The notes under the pieces are model-generated. The model was not told the origin of the DNA. It saw nothing but the letters and a program-made list of their open reading frames with translations, and did no database searches. Below, in pieces: positions 9,589 through 18,645 of a stretch of 50,919 bases of DNA; positions within the stretch are counted from its first letter, which is position 1; the number at the start of each line of letters is the position of its first letter. Source of the DNA: Lachnospiraceae bacterium. Its GTDB lineage: Bacteria > Bacillota > Clostridia > Lachnospirales > Lachnospiraceae. A program made the position numbers and the translations under genes. The DNA lies in NCBI GenBank assembly GCA_017525525.1, contig JAFXSQ010000064.1, positions 1 to 50,919 on the forward strand, written 5' to 3'.

Positions 9589-9608
9589 GTCGTCTTTATA
9601 GAAATTCC

Positions 9609-9637
9609 TTGTACCTTATATGGATTTGGGGTAAAAT
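9609..9637 (+). promoter_or_regulatory. Promoter of third ChW gene
   Basis: TTGTAC (9609-9614), a 17-base spacer and TAAAAT (9632-9637). The spacer keeps the 'TATAT/CATAT...TTTG.GG' pattern of the two promoters upstream, so it is a shortened and diverged copy of the same regulatory region. Confidence 0.65.
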
Positions 9638-9678
9638 ATTTAATCATGTCAATACATATTATACAAGGAGGACGAAGA

Positions 9679-12600
9679 ATGAGGAGATTCACTAAGCGCT
9701 TACTCACGGGTGTGGTAAGTGGAGCGATGGCTCTGAGCCTGTTCCCTGTAACGGGTGTCGGAGGCTATGAGGCTAAGGCGGAAGAAGAGCAGCCTGCGGG
9801 CGAAGGACAGCCTGCGGGCGAAGGACAGCTTGATGGCGAAGAACAGCCTGCGGAAGGGGAGCAGTCAGCTATCGTAGATTATGAATACTATGATAATGAG
9901 ATGACCAGGCTTCCGGATGATATTTCTGTTATTAATGGATTTAACGTTGTCTATATTCGCGAGGTGGATGGAGAAAGAACAAGTGAAGTCCCCAGATGGG
10001 TTCAGGTAATTGATGCTACATTTCCTGATGAGTACAAGGATTATATAGAGGTTATACTCGGTGATGACAATGATGGAAACGGATATCCGGATTTTGTGAA
10101 TATTTCAAGCCGAAGTGGCTGGGATGGTGAAACAGAAGTAATTCTTGCGGATAAGAGGCAGGATTCTGTTGGGAAGACCATACCGCTTACGGTTTCTTAT
10201 TTAGATGAGGATGGAAAGGTACAGACCGCGCCTTATACCTATAATATAGTAGACAGCGTATATGACTACAGATATGTTTTTGAAAAGGGCACAGCGGATT
10301 TGGTGCCCGGCCAGTCGCAGAAGCTTTCTGTCACCGCGTATCATGAGGTTGCCGAATGGAATGATGATTGGGGGCGGTTTGATCGTCATCCGTCAGAGCT
10401 TGAGAATCCGTCTTATTCATGGTCGACTGATGTTGATTTCATAAGTGTTGACGCTGACGGCTCGGAAGCGGTTCTTACGGCGAGAGAACTGAAGGACGGT
10501 GAGTTCGAAGACGGATTTCTGGAGTGGTATAATGTGAAGATTTCACTTTCCGAGAACGGAAGAGTGGTTGATGATTTCGAGACAGGCGGGAATTATACGG
10601 ACGTAAGCTATGGATTGACGCCGGCGATAGCAGAGGGCTTTGATGGCCTTAAGGTTGGCGGCAGCATTAATTACAGGCCTGTTATTACCATGTACAATGC
10701 GGCTAACCTTCCGAACGGTACTCCGGTTGAAGATATTAGACCGGAGCTTGGATGTGACACAAGCCAGATTGATATAAAGGATAACGGTGACGGCAGTTAC
10801 ACCATCACAAGACTCAAAAGGGAAAACGCCTGGTTTGATGTTGGTGTCAGCTTTATGAATATTTACGGAGATATAGATTACAGAAGTGCGTATTATGACA
10901 CGGAATGGCTTGATTTTCGTTTTGTGGCTCTAAATTCTTCAACTGATACGTACATGCTTTTTGACGATTCAAAATCAGTGACTTATACTCTTGACGCTTC
11001 ACAGATTGATGCTATGTTTGAAAAACCGGATTATACCGTCAAGTGGATGGTCGGAAGATCAGAAGAAGGCGAGTTTACAGAGGTCTTTGGTGCTGACGGC
11101 GAAGGATGGTCAAAAACCAGTGCCGCAGATGGCATAAAGGTGGAAGGCGACAAGATTACCTTAGACGGAACGGTTATAGTTCCTAAGTATACAGTGACTG
11201 ATGATAACGGTGAAAAGAGAATTGACGGAGATGACAGGATTTGGATTCAGGCTTCGTTCTATGAGACGGACGATGAACCGTTTTTTGAGGGTAACTGGAG
11301 CGTCAACATGAGAAATGCGATTGTTGATTATGCTGCTCTTGATATAGATAATTATGAGCATTATATCGAGCTTTTACCGGGCGAGACGGAGTATTTTGAC
11401 AAGTATATCGGTTTTGTACAGAATGATGCCAATCCGACCGGAAGGTACTTCCCGCTTGACATCAATGTTACATCCATAAAGAGTTATGAATGGGGTGACG
11501 GAAGCAACAGGATTCCGGAGGAGAAATTCGATCTTCTCACATTTGATGATGTGAACGGCAGAAAAGCACTTACTGCGGTTTCATCTCTCCCCTCGGGTGC
11601 AAAGGAAGGCGCGGACCTTTACGGTCAGTCGGTTGTTGAAGCTACATACAAGGATTTAGATGGTAATGAAAGAAACATTGTGTTCCATGTAGATAACAGG
11701 GACTATAGAGAAGGTGGCAGAATTACAGATGTCTCTTCAAATGGTGAGAATGAAATCTACACTTATGAAAACTCAATCGGTACCTATGGGGAAATGGTAA
11801 ATGCGCTTATGGGCGATGAGGTTTCGATTAATTATGAGTTTGTAAGCCAGAAGTATAATGGAGAAACGGGTAAGATCGAAGAGCGCATAATTGAGCCTTC
11901 AAGGGTTGGATTAGCAAAGGAATGGGAAGTCGAAGGTACAGAAGTAACCGAAAGTAAAGGTGTTATAACTGTTAGCAGCCCGCAGAGCAGCACCGGAGGA
12001 GTCAGATTCAGATTAAGCTTCTTTAGGCAAACGGATGAACCTGATGAAAATGGTGTCTATGAAGCAGAGTGTGGATATATAGGCGCTGAGGTCAGGTTTG
12101 AAGACAGACTCGATAAGTTGAGTGGGCTTCCTCGTGAGGATATCGAAAAGAACGGAATCGGGGAATGGACACCGAAGCTTATGGCAAATTACAGTGATGG
12201 TTCTGAGCCGGTTGATACAACAGAGGATCATGCGTTTGGTTTCTCGTACAATCAGGACGAGCTTTCGATAACAACAAAGGATGGAAAAGAGGTTGGAGAT
12301 TCTTTTTCTGAGGGACCCTTCGTTATAACAAAGAAGACTGCAGATGATGTTTATCTAAGGGTTCTTATAGCTGATGTCTATGCTGAAGATGTTGTCTACT
12401 ATAATGATTTTTGCAAGGATGTGGTTATCAGCGGTCCTGCTGCAGAACTCACAACGGATATTTCAACTTTGAAGATAAGCTCTATTGCCGCACAGGCTTG
12501 GACAGGCAATGCGGTTAAGCCGTCGATTACGATTAAGGACGGCGATAAGACGCTTAAATCCGGAACCGATTATACTGTTCTTTTCAAGAATAACAAGAAT

Positions 12601-13215
12601 GTCGGCAAGGCAAAGGTTATCATAACTGGTAAGGGTGATTATTCGGGGACCGTGACCAAGACCTTCCTGATCAAGAAGCCTACATTAAAGTACAGGGCTT
12701 ATGTACAGAAGAAGAATTGGATGGATTGGCAGACAGCGGATGTATCGGCCACACCGAGCACCAAGACTATGGCAGGAACAACGGATAACCTTCGTATGGA
12801 GACCATACAGATGCAGCTCTCAGGCGTAGGTGGAGAGGTCAGGTACAGAGCTTACTGCCAGAAGAAAGGCTGGGTAGGCGTAGGCACCGAAACAGGCGGC
12901 TGGGCAACCACGGCTAACAAGAATACCAACGCAGGAACCAAGGGTGAGTCAAGAAGAGTTGAGATGATTCAGCTTCAGACAAAGGGTGAGGTTTCAACAC
13001 TCTATGACATCTACTATCAGGCATACTCGGAGAAGTTCGGCTGGCTCGCATGGGCGGGCAACAACGAGAAGGCCGGTTCAGCGGGCTATGCATATAAGCT
13101 TGAGGCGTTCCGTGTTCAGCTTGTTCCAAAGGGAGCGAAGTTCGACAAGACCAAGGGGGCTTCCAAGAAGAAGAGCTTCTATGATAAGACAAAGGATGGC
13201 GCAAATCCTAAATAA
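9679..13215 (+). CDS. Giant secreted ChW-repeat surface protein, paralogue C (1178 aa)
   Basis: ATG 9679 follows AAGGAGGA (9665-9672) and starts the family signal peptide (MRRFTKRLLTGVVSGAMALS). Directly after the cleavage region is a Gln/Glu/Gly/Pro/Ala linker built from four 18-bp DNA units (QPAGEG-like). The middle region is strongly similar to paralogue D, for example 'ADKRQDSVGKTIPLTVSY', 'LVPGQSQ', 'NPSYSW' and 'LPGETEYFDKY'. C and D are therefore the youngest pair by middle sequence. An 'AWTGNAVKP' Ig-like domain (about 925-1000) precedes the ChW cassette (about 1003-1178). The H-x-W...C motif of A and B is absent. Role: surface-located, ligand unknown. Confidence 0.9.
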   Translation: MRRFTKRLLTGVVSGAMALSLFPVTGVGGYEAKAEEEQPAGEGQPAGEGQLDGEEQPAEGEQSAIVDYEYYDNEMTRLPDDISVINGFNVVYIREVDGERTSEVPRWVQVIDATFPDEYKDYIEVILGDDNDGNGYPDFVNISSRSGWDGETEVILADKRQDSVGKTIPLTVSYLDEDGKVQTAPYTYNIVDSVYDYRYVFEKGTADLVPGQSQKLSVTAYHEVAEWNDDWGRFDRHPSELENPSYSWSTDVDFISVDADGSEAVLTARELKDGEFEDGFLEWYNVKISLSENGRVVDDFETGGNYTDVSYGLTPAIAEGFDGLKVGGSINYRPVITMYNAANLPNGTPVEDIRPELGCDTSQIDIKDNGDGSYTITRLKRENAWFDVGVSFMNIYGDIDYRSAYYDTEWLDFRFVALNSSTDTYMLFDDSKSVTYTLDASQIDAMFEKPDYTVKWMVGRSEEGEFTEVFGADGEGWSKTSAADGIKVEGDKITLDGTVIVPKYTVTDDNGEKRIDGDDRIWIQASFYETDDEPFFEGNWSVNMRNAIVDYAALDIDNYEHYIELLPGETEYFDKYIGFVQNDANPTGRYFPLDINVTSIKSYEWGDGSNRIPEEKFDLLTFDDVNGRKALTAVSSLPSGAKEGADLYGQSVVEATYKDLDGNERNIVFHVDNRDYREGGRITDVSSNGENEIYTYENSIGTYGEMVNALMGDEVSINYEFVSQKYNGETGKIEERIIEPSRVGLAKEWEVEGTEVTESKGVITVSSPQSSTGGVRFRLSFFRQTDEPDENGVYEAECGYIGAEVRFEDRLDKLSGLPREDIEKNGIGEWTPKLMANYSDGSEPVDTTEDHAFGFSYNQDELSITTKDGKEVGDSFSEGPFVITKKTADDVYLRVLIADVYAEDVVYYNDFCKDVVISGPAAELTTDISTLKISSIAAQAWTGNAVKPSITIKDGDKTLKSGTDYTVLFKNNKNVGKAKVIITGKGDYSGTVTKTFLIKKPTLKYRAYVQKKNWMDWQTADVSATPSTKTMAGTTDNLRMETIQMQLSGVGGEVRYRAYCQKKGWVGVGTETGGWATTANKNTNAGTKGESRRVEMIQLQTKGEVSTLYDIYYQAYSEKFGWLAWAGNNEKAGSAGYAYKLEAFRVQLVPKGAKFDKTKGASKKKSFYDKTKDGANPK
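9790..9861 (+). repeat. 18-bp tandem repeat, four units, in the linker of ChW protein C
   Basis: Units at 9790-9807 and 9808-9825 are identical, 9826-9843 is diverged and 9844-9861 is partly diverged. Each encodes six residues (QPAGEG or a variant), so copy number changes would alter linker length without a frameshift. Paralogues A and B lack it. D has only a short Glu/Gln-rich stretch there. Confidence 0.85.
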
Positions 13216-13225
13216 TGTGTTTACA

Positions 13226-13261
13226 GCCCGCCGGGGGATACGTTCTCCGGCGGGCTTTTTG
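13226..13261 (+). terminator. Rho-independent terminator after ChW gene C
   Basis: GCCCGCCGG / CCGGCGGGC inverted repeat followed by TTTTT, 11 bases after the stop codon. Confidence 0.9.
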
Positions 13262-13262
13262 C

Positions 13263-13291
13263 TTGATGGCCTTAGAGGTTTGTGGTAGTAT
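13263..13291 (+). promoter_or_regulatory. Possible promoter of fourth ChW gene
   Basis: TTGATG (13263-13268), a 17-base spacer and TAGTAT (13286-13291), immediately after the terminator. The match is weaker than for the other three genes and the sequence is not a copy of their upstream block. Confidence 0.45.
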
Positions 13292-13358
13292 AACTTCAGG
13301 TGCTGTGGGTTATAAGGGTTGCTTTGACACAGCGATTATCTTTAATGGGAGGAAGAAT

Positions 13359-16300
13359 ATGAGGAGATTTGCAAAGAGGCTGCTTACGGGTTTGGTAAGC
13401 GGAGTAATGGCTTTAAGTCTGTTTTCAGTGGTTGATTTCGGAAGCTGCTCAGCTAAGACAGAGGAAGTGGCGGAAGAACAGCAGGGAGAAGAGCAATCGG
13501 ATATTGCGGCTGTTGAGTACCGTGGTAATGAGATGAACGCATTTCCGGGGGATAATTCCGCTATAAATGCATTTGAAGTAGTCTATATTCATGAGAAAGA
13601 CGGTAACAGATGGGAAGAGGTTAAAACAGCGCATGTTATTGATGCTTCTGTTGCGGATGAGTATAAGGATTACATCACTCTGATTCAGAGTGAAGATTAT
13701 AGCGGAGACGGATATCCGGATTTTGTGGATGTATTAAGCCAGAGTGAATGGGTAGATGAGACGGAGATAATACGCGCGGACAAGAGGCGTGATTCCGTCG
13801 GGAAAGCCATACCTCTTACGGTATCCTATGTTGACGGAGACGATGTTGTAAAGACTGCGCCGTTTACATATAACATTGTGGACAGCAAGTATTCCTTTGA
13901 ATACTATTTTGAAAATGCTACGAATAACTTAGTGCCCGGTCAGTCGCAGGGGATTTCTGTTAATGCTACTCATATGATTGCTGAATGGAATGATAATGCA
14001 GACGTGTTTGTACGGCGCGAAGCTGAACTTGAGAATCCGTCTTATTCGTGGACGACCGATGTTGATTTTGTGAGTGTTGAAGGTAACGGGTCCAAAGCGG
14101 TTCTTACGGCCTCAAAGCTTAAAGAAGGTGCACAGGAAGAAGATTTTCCGATGTGGTATAATGTGCGTGTTGAGCTTTTTGAGAACAATAAAGCGGTCGA
14201 TGAATATGTGGACGGAGGATTCTATACGGATGTAAGTTATGGAATTACATTGATAGACAGAGAAAGCTTTGCCGGTTTGAAAATCGGTGAAAGCATAAAT
14301 TATAAACCGGTTATCTCCATGTACAACGCGGATAATCTTCCAAGCGGAACCCCGGTTGAAGATGCTGATATAGAACTGAGGCATGACGATGAGATGTTTG
14401 AGGTAAAGGAAAATACCGACGGAAGCTATACTATTACCAGACTTTCCGGAAATGCGGCGGAAATCTATGTAAGATGCAGCTTTAAAGATGTAAATGGCGA
14501 TACTGACTATATAGATGCGGATTATTTTACCGATGGGCTTGACCTTGATTATATAGGGCTTATACCGTCTAACGGTACGTACCTGATCTTTGATGATTCA
14601 AAGGCTGTGTCGTACACGCTTGACACCTCCAAGCTTGAAGCAATGTATGAGAATCCCGAATATACCGTTAAGTGGAAGGTCATAAGAAGAGAAGGTGAGT
14701 CCGAAGAAATCTTTGGCGCTGACAGTGAAGGCTGGTCCTCAACCAGTGCCAGAGACGGTATAAAGATAGAGGGCGATAAAGTTACCTTAGACGGAACTGT
14801 TATAGTGCCCAAGTATACTGTGACGGAAGAAAACGGTGAAAAGAGAATAGATAACAGCGTAATATGGATTGAGCTTGCGCTTTTTGATAAGGAGGGCGAG
14901 AAATTCTTCGAAAATGAATGGGCTGTTTACATGAGAAATGCATTTGTGGAATACTCGAAGCTTGAGGATGAGGATTTCGAGGAGTATATTACGCTCTTGC
15001 CGGGAGAGACGGCTTATCTTGACCGGTACAGGGGGTTTGTACAGAATGGTGCCTATCCTGCCGGAAGGTACTTCCCGCTTGATATCAATGTTACATCCAT
15101 AAAGAGTTATGGATTCGACGGCGAAAGCGACGGTGTTCCTCCTGAGAAGTTTAATCTCCTGACATTTGATGAGGCGGATGGCAGAAAGGCGCTTACCGCA
15201 GTCTCTGTTATACCTTCGGGTGCGAAGGAAGACACAGACCTTTACGGTCAGTCGGTGGTCAATATTACATACAAGGATATAGACGGCAATGAAAAGAGCG
15301 CTGTTTTACATGTGGAAAACATAGAGTGCACGGAAGATGTGCGCTTTACCTCGATTACTTCGACAGGCGGGATGGCTATCCGTATCGACAAGGTTGAAGG
15401 TGATGATTGTACGTGCGTGGATACACATATCGGAGATGCGGTTGCCTTTGAATATGAATATATTCGCAGGAAGTATAATGAGGAAACCGGAAGGGTAGAA
15501 GAAGGTATAATCACTCCTTCAAGAACCGAGTTAGAAACAATATGGGATTATGACGGTATAGAGGCGGTTGAAAATGATGGGGTTATAACTGTCATTAGTT
15601 CGTCAAGCAAAGCGGGCTCTCTTAAATTCAGATTCAAATTCTTTAGGAAACCTGATGAAACGAGTGTAGCCGGTGAATATGAAGAATGGCAAGCGAGTTC
15701 GATTGATGCGCTTGTAAAATTCGAATACGATATACTGAATGAGCTCCCGCATGAAGATATCGCTAAAAACGGTATTGGAGAATGGACTCCGAAGATGACG
15801 CGACGTTTAAAGGAGTATTCCGAACCCCATGATATAACGAACGAGTTCAAGTTTGGTTTCTCATACAATGAAGATGAGCTTTCCATAACAACAAAGGATG
15901 GCAAAGAGGTTGGGGATTCCTTTGCTGACGGACCGTTCGTTATTGCGAAGAAGACTGCGGCTGACGTCAGCTTCAGAATACTTATAGCAGATGCTATTGA
16001 TGGTCATGCGGTCTATAATGACGACTATTATGATGTGACTGTAAGCGGTCCTGCCGCAGACCTTACAACGGATATTTCAACTTTGAAGATAAGCTCTATT
16101 GCAGCTCAGGCATGGACGGGCAATACGATCAAGCCGACTATCACGATCAAGGACGGCGCAAAGACTCTTAAGTCCGGAACCGATTATACTGTTCTTTTCA
16201 AGAATAACAAGAATGTCGGCAAGGCAAAAGTTATCATAACGGGTAAGGGCGATTATTCGGGAACTGTGATCAAGACCTTCCTGATCAAGAAGCCTGAGTT

Positions 16301-16829
16301 AAAGTACAGAGCTTATGTTCAGAAGAAGAACTGGATGACCTTCCAGACTGCAGCTGTTTCTGCAACAGCAGATACCAAGACCATGGCCGGAACTACTGAC
16401 AATCTCCGTATGGAGACCATACAGATGCAGCTTTCGGGCGTAGGCGGAGAGATCAGGTACAGAGCTTACTGCCAGAAGAAGGGCTGGGTAGGCGTAGGCA
16501 CCGCAACCGGCGGCTGGGCAACCACTGCTAACAAGAATACCAACGCAGGAACCAAGGGTGAGTCAAGAAGAGTTGAGATGATTCAGCTTCAGACAAAGGG
16601 CGAGGTTTCGACACTCTATGACATCTATTATCAGGCTTATTCCGAGAAGTTCGGATGGCTCGCATGGGCGGGCAACAACGAGAAGGCCGGTTCCGCAGGC
16701 TATGCATATAAGCTTGAGGCGTTCCGTGTTCAGCTTGTTCCTAAGGGAGCGAAGTTTGACAAGACCAAGGGAGCTTCCAAGAAGAAGAGCTTCTATGATA
16801 AGACAAAGGATGGCACAAATCCTAAGTAA
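13359..16829 (+). CDS. Giant secreted ChW-repeat surface protein, paralogue D (1156 aa)
   Basis: ATG 13359 lies 7 bases past GGGAGG and begins a diverged family signal peptide (MRRFAKRLLTGLVSGVMALS). After a short Glu/Gln linker the acidic beta-rich middle (about 50-890) parallels paralogue C nearly end to end. Next come an 'AWTGNTIKP' Ig-like domain (about 900-978) and the ChW cassette (about 981-1156), which ends in TNPK rather than ANPK. The first ChW repeat reads NWMTFQTA instead of NWMTWQTA, so one of the aromatic positions varies. A strong terminator follows. It is predicted to be exported and held at the cell surface. Its substrate or partner is not deducible from sequence. Confidence 0.9.
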   Translation: MRRFAKRLLTGLVSGVMALSLFSVVDFGSCSAKTEEVAEEQQGEEQSDIAAVEYRGNEMNAFPGDNSAINAFEVVYIHEKDGNRWEEVKTAHVIDASVADEYKDYITLIQSEDYSGDGYPDFVDVLSQSEWVDETEIIRADKRRDSVGKAIPLTVSYVDGDDVVKTAPFTYNIVDSKYSFEYYFENATNNLVPGQSQGISVNATHMIAEWNDNADVFVRREAELENPSYSWTTDVDFVSVEGNGSKAVLTASKLKEGAQEEDFPMWYNVRVELFENNKAVDEYVDGGFYTDVSYGITLIDRESFAGLKIGESINYKPVISMYNADNLPSGTPVEDADIELRHDDEMFEVKENTDGSYTITRLSGNAAEIYVRCSFKDVNGDTDYIDADYFTDGLDLDYIGLIPSNGTYLIFDDSKAVSYTLDTSKLEAMYENPEYTVKWKVIRREGESEEIFGADSEGWSSTSARDGIKIEGDKVTLDGTVIVPKYTVTEENGEKRIDNSVIWIELALFDKEGEKFFENEWAVYMRNAFVEYSKLEDEDFEEYITLLPGETAYLDRYRGFVQNGAYPAGRYFPLDINVTSIKSYGFDGESDGVPPEKFNLLTFDEADGRKALTAVSVIPSGAKEDTDLYGQSVVNITYKDIDGNEKSAVLHVENIECTEDVRFTSITSTGGMAIRIDKVEGDDCTCVDTHIGDAVAFEYEYIRRKYNEETGRVEEGIITPSRTELETIWDYDGIEAVENDGVITVISSSSKAGSLKFRFKFFRKPDETSVAGEYEEWQASSIDALVKFEYDILNELPHEDIAKNGIGEWTPKMTRRLKEYSEPHDITNEFKFGFSYNEDELSITTKDGKEVGDSFADGPFVIAKKTAADVSFRILIADAIDGHAVYNDDYYDVTVSGPAADLTTDISTLKISSIAAQAWTGNTIKPTITIKDGAKTLKSGTDYTVLFKNNKNVGKAKVIITGKGDYSGTVIKTFLIKKPELKYRAYVQKKNWMTFQTAAVSATADTKTMAGTTDNLRMETIQMQLSGVGGEIRYRAYCQKKGWVGVGTATGGWATTANKNTNAGTKGESRRVEMIQLQTKGEVSTLYDIYYQAYSEKFGWLAWAGNNEKAGSAGYAYKLEAFRVQLVPKGAKFDKTKGASKKKSFYDKTKDGTNPK

Positions 16830-16867
16830 TTAATAGCAGTTGGATATATAAACTAATATAAAGTATA

Positions 16868-16898
16868 AAACCCGTCGGGATTATCCTGACGGGTTTTT
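16868..16898 (+). terminator. Rho-independent terminator after ChW gene D
   Basis: AAACCCGTC / GACGGGTTT inverted repeat followed by a T-run. It closes the four-gene surface-protein array. Confidence 0.9.
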
Positions 16899-16948
16899 AC
16901 TTTTGTTACTTAAAAATTTACTTTTTTGGTTAAAAAGCATAAAAAACA

Positions 16949-16977
16949 TTGTCAAAAGAATAAATATATAGTATTAT
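16949..16977 (+). promoter_or_regulatory. Strong sigma-A-type promoter of the GH26 gene
   Basis: TTGTCA (16949-16954), a 17-base spacer that is A/T-rich, and TATTAT (16972-16977). It lies 44 bases before the TTG start and may drive the mannanase and the genes beyond it. Confidence 0.75.
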
Positions 16978-17020
16978 TGTACAAGAAATTGAGTTATTTT
17001 TAAGTTAGGAGTGCGGATTA

Positions 17021-18565
17021 TTGAGTAAAGGATTCAGAAAAACCTTGTGTATAATGCTTGCTGCGGCTCTGGGCACGTCACTTTTCGGCTGCGGAAAGGG
17101 GAACACGACGGAAAAAAATGTTGAAGAAACGCAGGAAGCCGGTACGGATGGCTTGACTGAATCTTCTTTTGTGAGTGAGGAGGCGGCGAGCGCCGAGTTC
17201 GAGGACGGGAAGTTCGCGGGCAACGCCAAGGCTGAGAGCAAGAAGGACGGATACAGCGGGAGCGGTTATGCGGCGGGGCTTGAGAAAGACGGAGACAGTG
17301 TGAGCGTCAGTCTTAGCATAAGCAGTGAGGGCTTCTATGATTTGGTCTTTACGGCTTCGACCGAGGGTGGTTACAAGGAAAATTACGTGAGTGTGAACGG
17401 AGAGTCAGTCGGAACGCTGAAGCTGGACAGCGGTTCATTTGTCAAAGTAACAATACCGCATATTTACTTAAAAAACGGCGAAAACGAGATAAATGTGGCA
17501 AAGTACTGGGGTTATACGGATATTGATAAGGTGAGCGCGATGACGGCAGAAACGTTTGATACAAGTGTATATGATGTGAGCGCGGCGTTGGTTAATGCGA
17601 ATGCCTCGGAGAATGCAAAGAGGCTGATGAGTTATCTGGCGGATAACTATGGGAAGAATATAATCTCGGGACAGTACTGCGATAACGGCGTCTTCGGGCA
17701 GGAGATGGCTACGATATGGAAGGCGACGGGCAAGTTCCCTGCCATGGTTGGGCTTGATATGATGAACTATTCGTCCAACAATCAGGAGAACGGCGCTACA
17801 GCGATGAGCATAGACCATGCTATCGAGGCGTGGGAGAACAATTCCATCGTGACTATGTGCTGGCACTGGACCACACCGAAGAAGTATGTGAGCGGAACCT
17901 GGTACAGCGCATTCTATAAAGAACACACGAATATCAACCTGGATAAGATCATGGACGGCACGGACAAGGAAGGACATGACCTTCTGGTTAAGGACATGGA
18001 CATCGTCGCAAAGGAGCTTAAGAAGCTTGCCGACAAGGATATCCCGGTGTTGTGGAGACCGCTGCACGAGGCGAGCGGAGGCTGGTTCTGGTGGGGCAAC
18101 TGCAAGGCTGAAAGCTATGTGAAGCTCTACAGAGAGATGTATGATAAATTCACAAACGAGTACGGACTTAATAACCTTATATGGGTATGGAACGGACAGA
18201 GCAAGGATTGGTATCCGGGGGATGATGTGGTAGATATTATCGGCTGGGATGTGTACCCGGGAGAGCATGTGTACACCTCACAGTATCCGGTTTATGCGGA
18301 GGCGCTTGAGGTAACGGATGCAAAGAAGATAATAACCATGTCGGAGAACGGCTGCCTTGCAGATCCCGATCTGTGCAAAAGGGATGGCGCTATGTGGAGC
18401 TACTTCGGAACCTGGAGCGGAGAGTTCGTGACGCAGGGAACGGCATTTAACACTTACTCTGAGCAGTATACCGAGGAGGATATGCTCAAGAAGTTTTATA
18501 CACATGAGATAGTGATAACGAGAGATGAGCTTCCGGAGCTTAAAGCTTATCCGATAAGAGAATGA
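17021..18565 (+). CDS. GH26 beta-mannanase lipoprotein with N-terminal CBM-like domain
   Basis: This is a predicted endo-beta-1,4-mannanase at the outer face of the cell that cleaves (galacto/gluco)mannan to oligosaccharides. TTG 17021 is chosen because AGGAG at 17007-17011 sits 9 bases before it and the signal peptide begins there. The lipobox is LFGC (Cys24). Residues about 58-175 form a jelly-roll that resembles CBM35/CBM6 modules. The GH26 (beta/alpha)8 domain covers about 185-514: the acid/base Glu350 is in WRPLHEASGGWFWWG, the nucleophile Glu442 is in SENG, and WHW (281-283) is also typical. Length fits a single-catalytic-domain enzyme. It heads the mannan locus behind its own strong promoter. 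Other GH26 activities (for example beta-1,3-xylanase) are possible but unlikely in this context. Confidence 0.9.
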   Translation: MSKGFRKTLCIMLAAALGTSLFGCGKGNTTEKNVEETQEAGTDGLTESSFVSEEAASAEFEDGKFAGNAKAESKKDGYSGSGYAAGLEKDGDSVSVSLSISSEGFYDLVFTASTEGGYKENYVSVNGESVGTLKLDSGSFVKVTIPHIYLKNGENEINVAKYWGYTDIDKVSAMTAETFDTSVYDVSAALVNANASENAKRLMSYLADNYGKNIISGQYCDNGVFGQEMATIWKATGKFPAMVGLDMMNYSSNNQENGATAMSIDHAIEAWENNSIVTMCWHWTTPKKYVSGTWYSAFYKEHTNINLDKIMDGTDKEGHDLLVKDMDIVAKELKKLADKDIPVLWRPLHEASGGWFWWGNCKAESYVKLYREMYDKFTNEYGLNNLIWVWNGQSKDWYPGDDVVDIIGWDVYPGEHVYTSQYPVYAEALEVTDAKKIITMSENGCLADPDLCKRDGAMWSYFGTWSGEFVTQGTAFNTYSEQYTEEDMLKKFYTHEIVITRDELPELKAYPIRE

Positions 18566-18645
18566 TGTCATTCTGAGCGAAGCGAAGAATCTTAAGATTC
18601 CTCGGGCTAAAGCCCTCAGAATGACTCTTGCGCCCGGAATGACAC
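18565..18645. repeat. Interspersed inverted-repeat element (GTCATTCTGAG family), copy 1
   Basis: The element lies directly between the GH26 stop and the next start. Outer arms are GTCATTCTGAG (18567-18577) and CTCAGAATGAC (18615-18625). Inside are the perfect palindrome GAATCTTAAGATTC (18587-18600) and GGGCT/AGCCC (18604-18615), giving a branched fold. A second right-end-like fragment GGAATGACA follows and reaches the start codon of the YesL gene. Related copies occur at 33672-33715 and 47544-47605. It has no coding capacity and looks like a REP/MITE-type repeat. Confidence 0.8.

Noticed and set aside
17468-18268. Long open frames on the minus strand (for example 266 codons here and 237 codons at 1761-2474)
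   Set aside because: They lie opposite well-supported genes, lack ribosome sites and recognisable domains, and arise from codon bias of the + strand genes.
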